NCBI GenBank assembly: GCA_032595675.1 | Contig: JAVQMD010000001.1 | Coordinates: 2,202,640 to 2,266,639, forward strand | DNA length: 64,000 bases | Source of the DNA: Candidatus Electrothrix rattekaaiensis | GTDB taxonomy: Bacteria > Desulfobacterota > Desulfobulbia > Desulfobulbales > Desulfobulbaceae | Reading direction: 5' to 3' | In this document: positions 52,401 through 59,442 of the stretch, one piece after another | Position numbering within the stretch: the first letter of the stretch is position 1 | How the letters are laid out: each line of letters starts with the position of its first letter | The notes under the pieces: generated by a model | Told to the model about the DNA's origin: nothing | The model's input: only the letters and a program-made list of their open reading frames with translations | Databases searched by the model: none | Made by a program: the position numbers and the translations under genes

Positions 52401-52963
52401 GTGACTGTCTCGACCAGACGGTTATTGAGCATTTGGCTAGCGTGTACATTTTTACGGGTTCGTAATCCTTGCAATGTGGACGGAGGCATTGATTTTTGAT
52501 CGTCATCCCCGGCTCGTCCAAATAGATAATATAGTGGGGTACGAGTACGACTTCGTAATACGGGAGGCACCTCATCTCCGGTCAAAACAACTTGAGGAGA
52601 ACGCCCAGAAGCAGCAAGCGCACTATGGAGGCTTGGATCAAGGCTTGAAGTGAATATTGCGTTCCACGGAAAAGATAGAATAGTTTCAATCCATTCCGGA
52701 AGAACACGACGGCTAAAACGTTCCGCCAGCCATTGATAGAAATTCTCTTTTAATGGCTCCTTGCCGATCAGGGAAGGCCAGCCATTGTTATCGTCCCCAT
52801 CACGACCGAGATATCTCAGCGCGTGAGTAAGTACAGGGTCTGGAGTCCCTCCTGCGCTCCATGCTTCCTGCCCAAGTAAGAGTATTAAAGGAAGATCTTT
52901 CTGTATAGTTTTAACTATGATATTTTCTATAGATACAGTTTGCACCATAAAGTTAACCATCAT
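49490..52963 (-). CDS. SIR2-like domain fused to a STAND NTPase with helical repeats
   Basis: A 1157-residue protein. Residues 25-270 resemble a SIR2-like domain: LILLLGQEAW (28-35 region), FPWNAIFTSSLDPSLHSAL (98-116) and PLYYLFGRAGD (143-153). In active relatives the second reads TTN(Y/W)D and the third LHG; here the Asn is Ser and the His is Phe, so NADase activity is doubtful. A P-loop HGQSGTGKSIAL follows at about 380-391, then Walker B-like SSVIICDSNAH, winged-helix and long TPR-like helices to the end. The layout matches AVAST-like antiviral sensors. ATG 52963, 52960 or 52948 could be the start. The segment is distinctly AT-rich. Confidence 0.8.
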   Translation of the reverse strand: MMVNFMVQTVSIENIIVKTIQKDLPLILLLGQEAWSAGGTPDPVLTHALRYLGRDGDDNNGWPSLIGKEPLKENFYQWLAERFSRRVLPEWIETILSFPWNAIFTSSLDPSLHSALAASGRSPQVVLTGDEVPPVLRSRTRTPLYYLFGRAGDDDQKSMPPSTLQGLRTRKNVHASQMLNNRLVETVTAIGTVIIEGFNPKKDWIPVDSVLTIIDQMPDGQVIWFGWKEDQDIDELREIEELSEKGKILLTKTRLSSFIAELNASGKFDEKTQYILGEKGDITFYKNKSFTPSSEIKIRVESVTSIVDDSWTSFLPPLGDDALYSAFRQFHGDIIGPKSLVEGIQREKFAIERDFESHLWEFVNNASKDHERFNEPIIVHGQSGTGKSIALARLVYRLRDKDNKEGERRSAVLYSVARVPQSTDISDFCELAERNGAASSVIICDSNAHICQYRELLRQLRSRGRKIVVVGSSYRQIDAAAQAFKYLVEAPNILSSQERIDFAQLISNFGVPVSPEHIPCSSTILATIYRLLPVSRTKFTSGLGKEAQVVEKELRARGSAKRKRKIISPLAKQLVDAGLAEDSTALLDQCIENELRNIEDSAGRLIDFVMAPGRINCPVPINLLLRAISSGQERIDYNTIKLMFEGIDLFRWQQKHEDEEFLVSPRLKLEAELICRRRMGSPEEEGERLIELMKAARLSWDAGGTERRFLIDLIQGIGPDGPLHDYYKTSYLPAAKALTELRNRYSITVDPRIMLQESVLRRTAIRLNQADEDKQYQLLEEAREAIQLAIDHVYKNRSFGSQRMMTNLMVERASIYGFLARNCLKNGGTKEEIWSAYNAARTVAQAAANSIDTYYPLDISLWVPADLLEADSLTEEQQAELRADIHSTLDRIDSTNLEYEQKDQFEKRRWKLGKLLDIPELTEEAFIELEKNGSTAGYFLRARSLGPEVGHKSSDKPTNEDIEKAEKAIFFLTDHLEKINADVRCLRYLLQCRWIFATHTHLLRGERAPLPLDLEGKKEILSSVQAIIQASGENCDYAFRYLEAVITWLIGDENHAKSLWRNLSMDTDNNDPRRVYRRNILTDSEGTAQKFSGRIEREQTVGRFVVNVAGINRRIFMRKVDFPDIELAYGRSVDNFHIGFNYIGPIADSPKRVGRKS

Positions 52964-53091
52964 TAGGGAAAGAAGTTAAATTCAGCGAGCTCATCAGAGA
53001 TAATCTGTCCATGCGGATTCGGTGAACAGCAGGTTCATGGATCAACCAGCTCCTGTTCATCAGCCCTGTCAGCTTCAGCCTCCTGAAGCGA

Positions 53092-53206
53092 GGTAGTCCT
53101 GCATTGAGATGATGATGGAATTTTCGGCAATGCTTCCCAAGTCCCATAAAAACGTACAAAACGAGTGATTCAGAATCGGGCATCATCACCTCGTTGCAGG
53201 ACTACC
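53092..53206. repeat. 12-bp inverted repeat in a gene-free gap
   Basis: GGTAGTCCTGCA at 53092-53103 faces TGCAGGACTACC at 53195-53206, 91 bp apart, like the ends of a small element. The gap 52964-53340 otherwise holds a TGAACAG/CTGTTCA repeat pair (about 53027-53060) and a 78-codon minus frame with no recognisable family. Confidence 0.5.
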
Positions 53207-53340
53207 CTCAACTGAAGGCTCTGCCTTGGAAAAAAAACACACAAGCCGCTCTCTCCCCGCACCTCATATGCCGAATATGTCAAAGTGACCAGCCCTCTTG
53301 TACAGGCCATATACATCTACAATCAATATCACCCTATTCC

Positions 53341-53490
53341 TCATTCTTCTTCCGGCTGCCCCGCCTTCCTCGCCTGCCGCTTCCGCTCACTCGTCCGCGT
53401 GCCACCAACCATATCGTATTCCTCAGAATTAGCCCCAAAAACCCCCTTGACCACCGCCCGCACCTGGACAACATGGTCACTCAAATGCAT
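53341..53490 (-). pseudogene. Tail copy 1 of the coiled-coil gene at 54415-54780
   Basis: Forty-nine codons from ATG 53490 to TGA 53341 read LSDHVVQVRAVVKGVFGANS, then EEYDMVGGTRTSERKR, which duplicates the C-terminal third of the intact 121-residue gene 1 kb away. The N-terminal two-thirds are missing. Confidence 0.75.
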
Positions 53491-53502
53491 ACTCCGAGCA
53501 GA

Positions 53503-53657
53503 TCAATCCAAAGGACTGATAATCTGCACATCATATTGCCTGATCTTGCTGTCATCGGTCACGATAAGCAATGCTTCATCCTTGGCCTGAGCAACAAGCA
53601 TTCGATCATCAGCAAGCCACCAGAGAGCACATGGGTGTCCAGCAAAAGCCGCTTCAT
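53503..53657 (-). pseudogene. Decayed VapC toxin with frameshift and internal deletion
   Basis: ATG 53657 overlaps the antitoxin stop (ATGA) and reads MKRLLLDTHVL, a PIN-domain start. One frame over, the sequence goes on as ALWWLADD and jumps straight to the PIN C-terminus RMLVAQAKDEALLIVTDD...YDVQII. About 80 central residues with catalytic acids are missing and the ends are in different frames. The toxin is dead. Confidence 0.8.
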
Positions 53658-53902
53658 TTATCTTCACCGTAAAAGGAACGGACAATATCATCAGGGGTTT
53701 CCGTGAAATCATCGCTTATCCTTATTTTCCCCTTAAAGCGTCCTGGCCGCCTCCGCTTCTCCTCTTTTCTATGAGGAACAAGCTCAAGATACGGCTTTCC
53801 TTCCAATACAATGACAATCCGCTCGCCAGCCCATGCCCTTTTGCCGAGGGCGGAAAGCTGCGTTTTTGCTTCGTGTAAATTAATTTGCACTGCCCTCACC
53901 AT
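53654..53902 (-). CDS. Phd/YefM-type antitoxin
   Basis: An 82-residue protein with the family start RAVQINLHEAKTQLSALGKRA and ERIVIVLEGKPYLELVPH, then a basic linker (KEEKRRRPGRFKGK) and an acidic toxin-binding tail ISDDFTETPDDIVRSFYGE in part. It is intact although its toxin is broken, so it may persist as a regulator or anti-addiction gene. Confidence 0.88.
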   Translation of the reverse strand: MVRAVQINLHEAKTQLSALGKRAWAGERIVIVLEGKPYLELVPHRKEEKRRRPGRFKGKIRISDDFTETPDDIVRSFYGEDK

Positions 53903-53984
53903 CTATTTCCTTCATTTTCATAAAGTACCCCTGAATACATCCTCCATTGGAATCCCCTCAAGCTCCCTCTTCCTTCTTCTTCCT

Positions 53985-54142
53985 TCTTCTTCGCGTGACG
54001 CTTCCGCTCACTTGTCCGCGTACCGCCGACCATATTGCTCACTTGTCCGCGTACCGCCGACCATATTGTATTCCGAAAAAACTGCTCCGAAAATCCCCTT
54101 GACCGCCGAGCGCACCTGCACCATATGATCGCTTAGATGCTG
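53985..54142 (-). pseudogene. Tail copy 2 of the coiled-coil gene, with a 31-bp tandem duplication
   Basis: Read from 54142 downward this again encodes LSDHMVQVRSAVKGIFGA and MVGGTRTSE. A 31-bp block (54006-54036) is repeated exactly at 54037-54067; 31 is not a multiple of three, so the frame breaks in the duplicated part. The 54143-54414 gap beyond holds no gene. Confidence 0.8.
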
Positions 54143-54414
54143 CGCCTATGCCCTTTTCCGATGGTTTCCTGTATAGCTTTTATCCTTCACTCCTCTTGCA
54201 AAAGATTAAACCCATATTGAAAAGAACTCAATAGTGTAAAAAAGGGGGAATAATGGGGAACTGTTACGATTTCAGAATATGACCTGTCTTTTCAGCTGCA
54301 CAATCGTTATCAATCGACTGAACTGCCCTGTACAGGGACAGGGCATGTTCACCTGCGAATCAACAGACCTTGCCCAAAAAACAGAAAAAGCAGAGCAGGC
54401 AATCGCCTGAGTCC

Positions 54415-54780
54415 TCACTCCCCCTCCGTCCCCGCCCCCGGCTCTTCCCCCTTCCTCCCATGCCGCTTCCGCTCACTTGTCCGCGTACCACCGACCATAT
54501 CGTATTCCTCAGAATTAGCCCCAAAAATCCCCTTGACCACCGCCCGCACCTGCACCATATGATCACTCAGATTCTCGGTCCGGTCCCCTTTCCGATCAAC
54601 CAACCGGGTCCGTTCGACATTAACAGCATCCAGGTCATCAATCACATCCTCCAGCTCGGTCACCTTTGTTTGCATATCCGCAGCTTTTAGCCCGTCAGGA
54701 ATACGATCATCGATTTTCTCCAGGGCCTTTTTCATCTCATTGGCTTCCTGCAATAATTTAGGAACGCTTTTGTTCAGCAT
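54415..54780 (-). CDS. Coiled-coil protein with VGGTRTSERKR tail
   Basis: A 121-residue cytoplasmic protein, mostly helical: residues 1-65 are a coiled coil (LQEANEMKKALEKIDDRI, KVTELEDVIDDLDAVN), followed by a VQVRAVVKGIFGANSEEYDMVGG-type segment ending in TRTSERKR and a Gly/Glu tail. I recognise the ending as recurring in bacterial hypothetical proteins but know no function. Start ATG 54780, AAAAGGAGACTCCT upstream. Two truncated copies lie 0.3-1.1 kb downstream, so the gene is prone to duplication. Confidence 0.75.
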   Translation of the reverse strand: MLNKSVPKLLQEANEMKKALEKIDDRIPDGLKAADMQTKVTELEDVIDDLDAVNVERTRLVDRKGDRTENLSDHMVQVRAVVKGIFGANSEEYDMVGGTRTSERKRHGRKGEEPGAGTEGE

Positions 54781-54804
54781 AGGAGTCTCCTTTTGTTTTC
54801 ATTG

Positions 54805-55025
54805 CAGGCCTCTCTCTTAAAAAAGGCCCGCACTCTTTTAAAATTTTCTGCCCCTCTTTTAAAAAGACAGGCCTGACTTTTAAAGATCCATGCTCCACTT
54901 TTAAAAAGAGAGGACATACTTTGTAAAAGAGAGAGCTGACTTTTTAAAAATGGCCTCTCTCTTTTTAAAATCCAACACCTCCTTTTAAAAAGGTAGAGGC
55001 CTATCTATAAAAGATGAATGCCCAT
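54805..55025. repeat. Degenerate ~21-bp repeat with CTTTTAAAA core
   Basis: About ten units of 20-22 bp, each containing CTTTT(T)AAAA, occupy the leader of the coiled-coil gene. Spacers between cores are variable and GC-richer. The self-complementary TTTTAAAA core recurs in phase with two helical turns. The rest of the 54781-55433 gap shows no gene. Confidence 0.75.
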
Positions 55026-55433
55026 TTTTTACCACCATTGAACAAACTGCCTGTTCATCAAGATGATCGTCATCTTATTACTGCTCAAAATATATACAAA
55101 ACATGCCCCTGCAAAGGAGTCAAGCAAAAACACATAATATCAAACTACTAGGAATAGTTCGGATTCCCAAAACAACGAAATATCCCTGCGGCACAGGGAA
55201 AAACATCCACCTTCGCTTGAAAGCAGACATCAATTATAATCCTCAAGAATGTTACCTTGAGCCAACACCCCATCACCAAAAAACAGCGCAACTCTTCGCC
55301 ATCCTCCTGTTCAATCACAACTGTTGTGCTTCCAAAAAAATATGAATATACTGCATGAGCATGAAAATCCACTCCTGAGCACCCTGCAACCTGTAAGCAA
55401 CAAACAATCATGGCAACTAAAGGTAAGGACACC

Positions 55434-56363
55434 ATGAAAACAAGACAATACGTATCCTTTGATTGGGCAATCAAACGACTCCTGCGCTCAAAAGCCAACT
55501 TTGGTGTGCTGGCAGGCTTCTTATCTGAACTGCTCAAGGAAAACATCACTATCCTTGAAGTTCTGGAGTCTGAATCCAATAAAGATTTTAAAAAACATAA
55601 GCAAAATGTGCTTGATCTCAAGGTGAAAAATTCCAAGAATGAAATTATCATCATTGAAGTGCAGTATGATCGCGACTACTCCTTTTTCCATCGCATCCTC
55701 TGGGGCACATCAAGAGTCGTGACCGAGCATCTTCACGAGGGCAATGATTATCTTCGGGTGCATAAAGTAATCTCTGTCAACCTCATCTATTTCGATTTAG
55801 GGGAAGGGGAAGATTATATCTATCATGGCTCTACTTCGTTTCGAGGCATCCATAAAAACGACGTGTTGCAGCTCAAAGCGAATGAAAAAAGAAAGTTAGA
55901 CAAAGACAATATCCAGCAGATCTTCCCAGAGTATTACCTAGTAAAGATCAATCGGTTTGATGACCTGGCCAAAGACACGCTCGACGAATGGATATACTTT
56001 TTAAAAAACGAAGAGATTAAACCGGAGTTTACCGCCCAAGGTCTACAAGAGGCTGGAAGGATTCTCGCCTATACCAAACTCAAAAAAGAAGACCAGATCG
56101 CCTATAATAATTATATTGATCATCGTCGCAGAAGGGACAGTGAGCTCCGCACAAAATTCAGCGACGGACTTGAGGAAGGTTTAGAAAAAGGTTTGGAAAA
56201 AGGCTTGGAAAAAGGTTTAGAACAGGGTTTGGAACGAGGCTTAGAGCAGGGGCTGGAAAAAGGAAAACGGGAAACTGCACTATCAATGAAAAAAGAAGGT
56301 ATTCCGGCTGAACTCATCCAAAAATGTACCAAGCTTTCTCTTGACGAAATCAATAAGCTATAG
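55434..56363 (+). CDS. PD-(D/E)XK nuclease-family protein (Rpn/PDDEXK_2), copy 1
   Basis: A 309-residue protein annotated in the family as putative transposase or recombination-promoting nuclease. Likely nuclease core: ILEVLESES, DLKVKNSKNEIIIIEVQYDRD (D...E-x-Q, residues about 62-82). Helical middle and the C-terminal QEAGRILAYTKL are family features. Residues about 245-276 are eight GLE(K/Q/R/E) tetrapeptides, absent from the tandem paralogue except for one. I chose ATG 55434, with AAGGTAAGG upstream, over ATG 55410. Confidence 0.88.
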   Translation: MKTRQYVSFDWAIKRLLRSKANFGVLAGFLSELLKENITILEVLESESNKDFKKHKQNVLDLKVKNSKNEIIIIEVQYDRDYSFFHRILWGTSRVVTEHLHEGNDYLRVHKVISVNLIYFDLGEGEDYIYHGSTSFRGIHKNDVLQLKANEKRKLDKDNIQQIFPEYYLVKINRFDDLAKDTLDEWIYFLKNEEIKPEFTAQGLQEAGRILAYTKLKKEDQIAYNNYIDHRRRRDSELRTKFSDGLEEGLEKGLEKGLEKGLEQGLERGLEQGLEKGKRETALSMKKEGIPAELIQKCTKLSLDEINKL

Positions 56364-56365
56364 CC

Positions 56366-57211
56366 ATGAAAACAAGACAATACGTATCCTTTGATTGGGC
56401 AATCAAACGACTCCTGCGCTCAAAAGCCAACTTTGGTGTCCTGGAAGGACTCTTATCTGAACTCCTCAAGGAAAACATCACGATCCTTGAAGTGCTGGAG
56501 TCTGAATCCAATAAAGACTTTAAAAGACACAAACAAAATGTGCTCGACCTCAAGGTGAAAAATTCCAAGAATGAAATTATCATCATTGAAGTCCAGTATG
56601 ATCGCGACTACTCCTTTTTCCATCGTATTCTCTGGGGAACATCAAGAGTCGTGACCGAGCATCTTCATGAAGGAGACGATTATCTCCGAGTGCATAAAGT
56701 AATCTCTGTTAACCTCATCTATTTCGATTTAGGGGAAGGGGAAGATTATATCTATCATGGCTCCACCTCATTCAGAGGTATCCATAAAAACGACGTCTTG
56801 CAGCTCAGAGCCAATGAAAGAAAAAAACTGGACAAAGATAGCGTGAAACAGGTCTTTCCAGAATACTACCTGATAAAAATCAACCGTTTTGATGATCTGG
56901 CAAAAGACACCCTTGATGAGTGGATATACTTTTTAAAAAACGAAGAGATTAAACCCGAGTTTACCGCCCAGGGTCTACAAGAGGCTGGAAGGATTCTGGC
57001 CTATACCAAACTCAATAAAGAAGAGCAGATTGAATATAATAATTATCTTGATAATCGCCGCCGAAGAGATAGTGAGCTTCGAACGCAATTCAGTGACGGG
57101 CTTGAAGAAGGAAAACGGGAAACTGCACGATCAATGAAAAAGGAAGGTATTCCTGCCGAACTCATCCAAAAATGTACCAAGCTTTCTCTTGACGAGATCA
57201 AGGAGCTATAA
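56366..57211 (+). CDS. PD-(D/E)XK nuclease-family protein, copy 2
   Basis: A 281-residue tandem paralogue starting two bases after the stop of copy 1, with the DNA start (ATGAAAACAAGACAATACG) identical to it. The proteins are nearly identical throughout, including IIIIEVQYDRD. The length difference of 28 residues equals exactly seven missing GLEx tetrapeptides. It has no good ribosome site of its own, so it probably depends on coupled translation. Confidence 0.87.
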   Translation: MKTRQYVSFDWAIKRLLRSKANFGVLEGLLSELLKENITILEVLESESNKDFKRHKQNVLDLKVKNSKNEIIIIEVQYDRDYSFFHRILWGTSRVVTEHLHEGDDYLRVHKVISVNLIYFDLGEGEDYIYHGSTSFRGIHKNDVLQLRANERKKLDKDSVKQVFPEYYLIKINRFDDLAKDTLDEWIYFLKNEEIKPEFTAQGLQEAGRILAYTKLNKEEQIEYNNYLDNRRRRDSELRTQFSDGLEEGKRETARSMKKEGIPAELIQKCTKLSLDEIKEL

Positions 57212-57310
57212 AATGTACAATATTTCCCGGTTGACCAGAAAATTAATCGAGATATAATTCGATTAACCCGAAAATTCTTTGCCCCCAAAAATTCACACCA
57301 CACCGCCCCT

Positions 57311-58441
57311 ATGGACAGATATATTCAGCCCTCGGTTATTGATGACCTGCAAAAAAAGATGGTCTTTATCGGCGGCCCGCGACAGGTCGGTAAGACCACA
57401 GTCGCCTTGGATATTCTCGGAGGTGATGAACAGCATCCTGCCTATTTCAACTGGGATTATGCGGACGACAAGAGAATACTCCTTCAAGGCGGTCTGCCGA
57501 CGGGGCAGCCCCTGATTATCCTGGATGAAATCCATAAGTACAAAGAATGGCGAAATTTCGTCAAGGGTTTGTACGATAAGAACAAATCCCGCATCTCTTT
57601 TCTGGTGACAGGTTCGGCCCGGCTGGATTATTACCGCAAGGGCGGGGATTCGCTCCAAGGCCGCTATCATTATTATCGCCTCCATCCCCTATCTCTCTAC
57701 GAACTAAACCGAAACCCGTCATCCCAGGATTTGGAGGATCTGCTCAGATTCGGCGGTTTCCCGGAGCCTTTTTTTGCTCAGTCGGAACGGGACTGGAAAC
57801 GCTGGCAACGGGAACGGATCTCCCGAGTAATCCATGAGGATCTGGTCTCTCTGGAACAGGTGCGAGAGATCGGCCAGTTGGATCTGCTCGCGGTGTTGCT
57901 CCAAGAACGAGTGGCCTCGCTCCTGTCCATCAATTCCCTGCGGGAGGATTTAGCCGCCTCCCATGAGGCGGTTGACCGCTGGGTGCGTATCCTGGAAAAC
58001 CTCTACTACTGTTTTCGGATCAGACCCTTTGCGGCCAACAAAATCAAATCCTTGAAGAAAGATAAGAAACTGTACCTTTGGGACTGGTCTCTTTGTCCTG
58101 ATCACGGGGCACAGTTTGAGAATTTGGTGGCCTCCAATCTGCTGAAGTACTGCCATTATCGAGAAGACACCCTTGGCGACAGCATGGAGTTATGCTTCCT
58201 GCGAGATAATCTGAAGCGAGAGGTTGATTTTGTGGTTTTACGGGACAATGTGCCACTTTTTGCCGTTGAATGCAAGACCGGGGCAAAATCCCTGAGCAAG
58301 CATCTTGCTTATTTTGCTGAACGGACAGATATCCCCTGCTTTTATCAGGTGCATACCGGGCAGGATGACTATGAAATCGCAGATCTGCGGGCACGGGTGC
58401 TCCCGTTTACCCGATTTATTGAAGAGGTGTTACAGGTGTAA
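57311..58441 (+). CDS. AAA ATPase with DUF4143 nuclease-like C-terminus
   Basis: A 376-residue protein of the AAA_14-DUF4143 family. Walker A GGPRQVGKTT at residues 21-30, Walker B LIILDEIHKY, arginine-type SARLDYY. The C-terminal DUF4143 half ends in a PD-(D/E)XK-like EVDFVVLRDNVPLFAVECKTG (E...D...ExK; quoted in part). These proteins are frequent in variable genome regions; the role is unknown. Start ATG 57311, no strong ribosome site. Confidence 0.9.
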   Translation: MDRYIQPSVIDDLQKKMVFIGGPRQVGKTTVALDILGGDEQHPAYFNWDYADDKRILLQGGLPTGQPLIILDEIHKYKEWRNFVKGLYDKNKSRISFLVTGSARLDYYRKGGDSLQGRYHYYRLHPLSLYELNRNPSSQDLEDLLRFGGFPEPFFAQSERDWKRWQRERISRVIHEDLVSLEQVREIGQLDLLAVLLQERVASLLSINSLREDLAASHEAVDRWVRILENLYYCFRIRPFAANKIKSLKKDKKLYLWDWSLCPDHGAQFENLVASNLLKYCHYREDTLGDSMELCFLRDNLKREVDFVVLRDNVPLFAVECKTGAKSLSKHLAYFAERTDIPCFYQVHTGQDDYEIADLRARVLPFTRFIEEVLQV

Positions 58442-58562
58442 TGCTCCTGGAGCTCGATCACGAAGCAAAAAAAGGTGGGCCTTGCAGGTCAAATCGCTGG
58501 GAATAGCTGAGGTCAGGAAAATTTCCAGATACCATGATGAACCCTTGACAGGTAAAAGAACA

Positions 58563-58697
58563 GGGTATCCACTTAAGGCGGGACAGTCCGCAAAATCAAG
58601 CAATTGAGCAGACCTTCGTAAGCTGCTCATAGCGGGGCTTTTGTCGAATTCGGAGACCTCAGAATCCGAACTTTTGTCCTGCTTTAAGTGGATAGCC
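58563..58697. mobile_element. MITE-like 135-bp element
   Basis: The left end GGGTATCCACTTAAGGCGGG and the inverted right end (read inward as GGCTATCCACTTAAAGCAGG) match at about 21 of 25 positions. No transposase is inside. The 58442-58940 gap has no gene; the element would be moved by an IS with the same ends. Confidence 0.6.
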
Positions 58698-58874
58698 TAT
58701 CATTTCATTTCAATCTCAGCATACTGCTTCCGATCCCGCCTAAAGATATTTCTCTTACCCTGGATTTTGGAGAGGATACGAAGAGACCGACTGATGATCA
58801 AAAAGATTCCGAATTCAGCTAATCACGAAAGAATACGATTGACAGAATCAGCTGGGTGCAGTTCATTATAAAGG

Positions 58875-58938
58875 GAAGGCAGCTGAAATTCATATCTTCC
58901 TTTACATGATGATACTTCCTCCAATTTCAGCTGCCTTC
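58875..58938. repeat. 16-bp perfect inverted repeat with 32-nt loop
   Basis: GAAGGCAGCTGAAATT at 58875-58890 faces its complement at 58923-58938. It lies at the 3' end of the broken ATPase frame and may be an old terminator or part of an inserted element. Confidence 0.75.
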
Positions 58939-58941
58939 ATT

Positions 58942-59430
58942 TCATAAGACGGAAAGGTACAATTTCCTACTCGCCTCTTGAATTTTTATACAATTTTTTA
59001 TACCCTGCTTGTTGCAAAAAAACAACGTTTTCTTTTCCACAAGAAGAAAAAAACTGGGCTTGGTTCTAAGTTCGGCCAATATTGTACAGCCAAAGCACAG
59101 CTCAAGTAATTCACCCAGTTCAGTCGGAAACCTGACCATGCCGGTTTCCTGATCACGAGCGACACCGATTCCGCGTAGTCTTCCCAAAGAAAAATGAAAC
59201 AGGGCAAAGTGTTCCGGGTATTGCTCGGCCACCTGTTCTTTCATCCGCCACATCAGCCAGGTCTTGCCAGTCTGACGCAGTGCCCAGACTGTAAAGTAAT
59301 GCCCGCCCTGTTCGGGAATTCCGATCAGCTGCTCAATGCCCTGAGCAATCAGGGGTTTTTCATATTTTGTTGTTCCTCCCTGTCGGGACGGGATGGGAGG
59401 TGAAACGAGGCTGTTGAGCTTTTCGGATGT
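58942..59430 (-). pseudogene. Fragment of an AAA ATPase (N-terminal half, no start codon)
   Basis: In one minus frame the sequence reads KYEKPLIAQGIEQLIGIPEQ, then VWALRQTGKTWLMWRMKEQV with a Walker A-like RQTGKT, and continues about 100 residues before losing resemblance. Upstream, this frame runs back into the trkA stop without any ATG, GTG or TTG, and the C-terminal half of such ATPases is missing. It is best read as a relic. Confidence 0.6.
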
Positions 59431-59442
59431 TGTTAAGTATTT

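Noticed and set aside
52953-53189. 78-codon minus frame upstream of the SIR2-like gene
   Set aside because: No recognisable motif; it spans part of an inverted repeat and overlaps the next gene's start.
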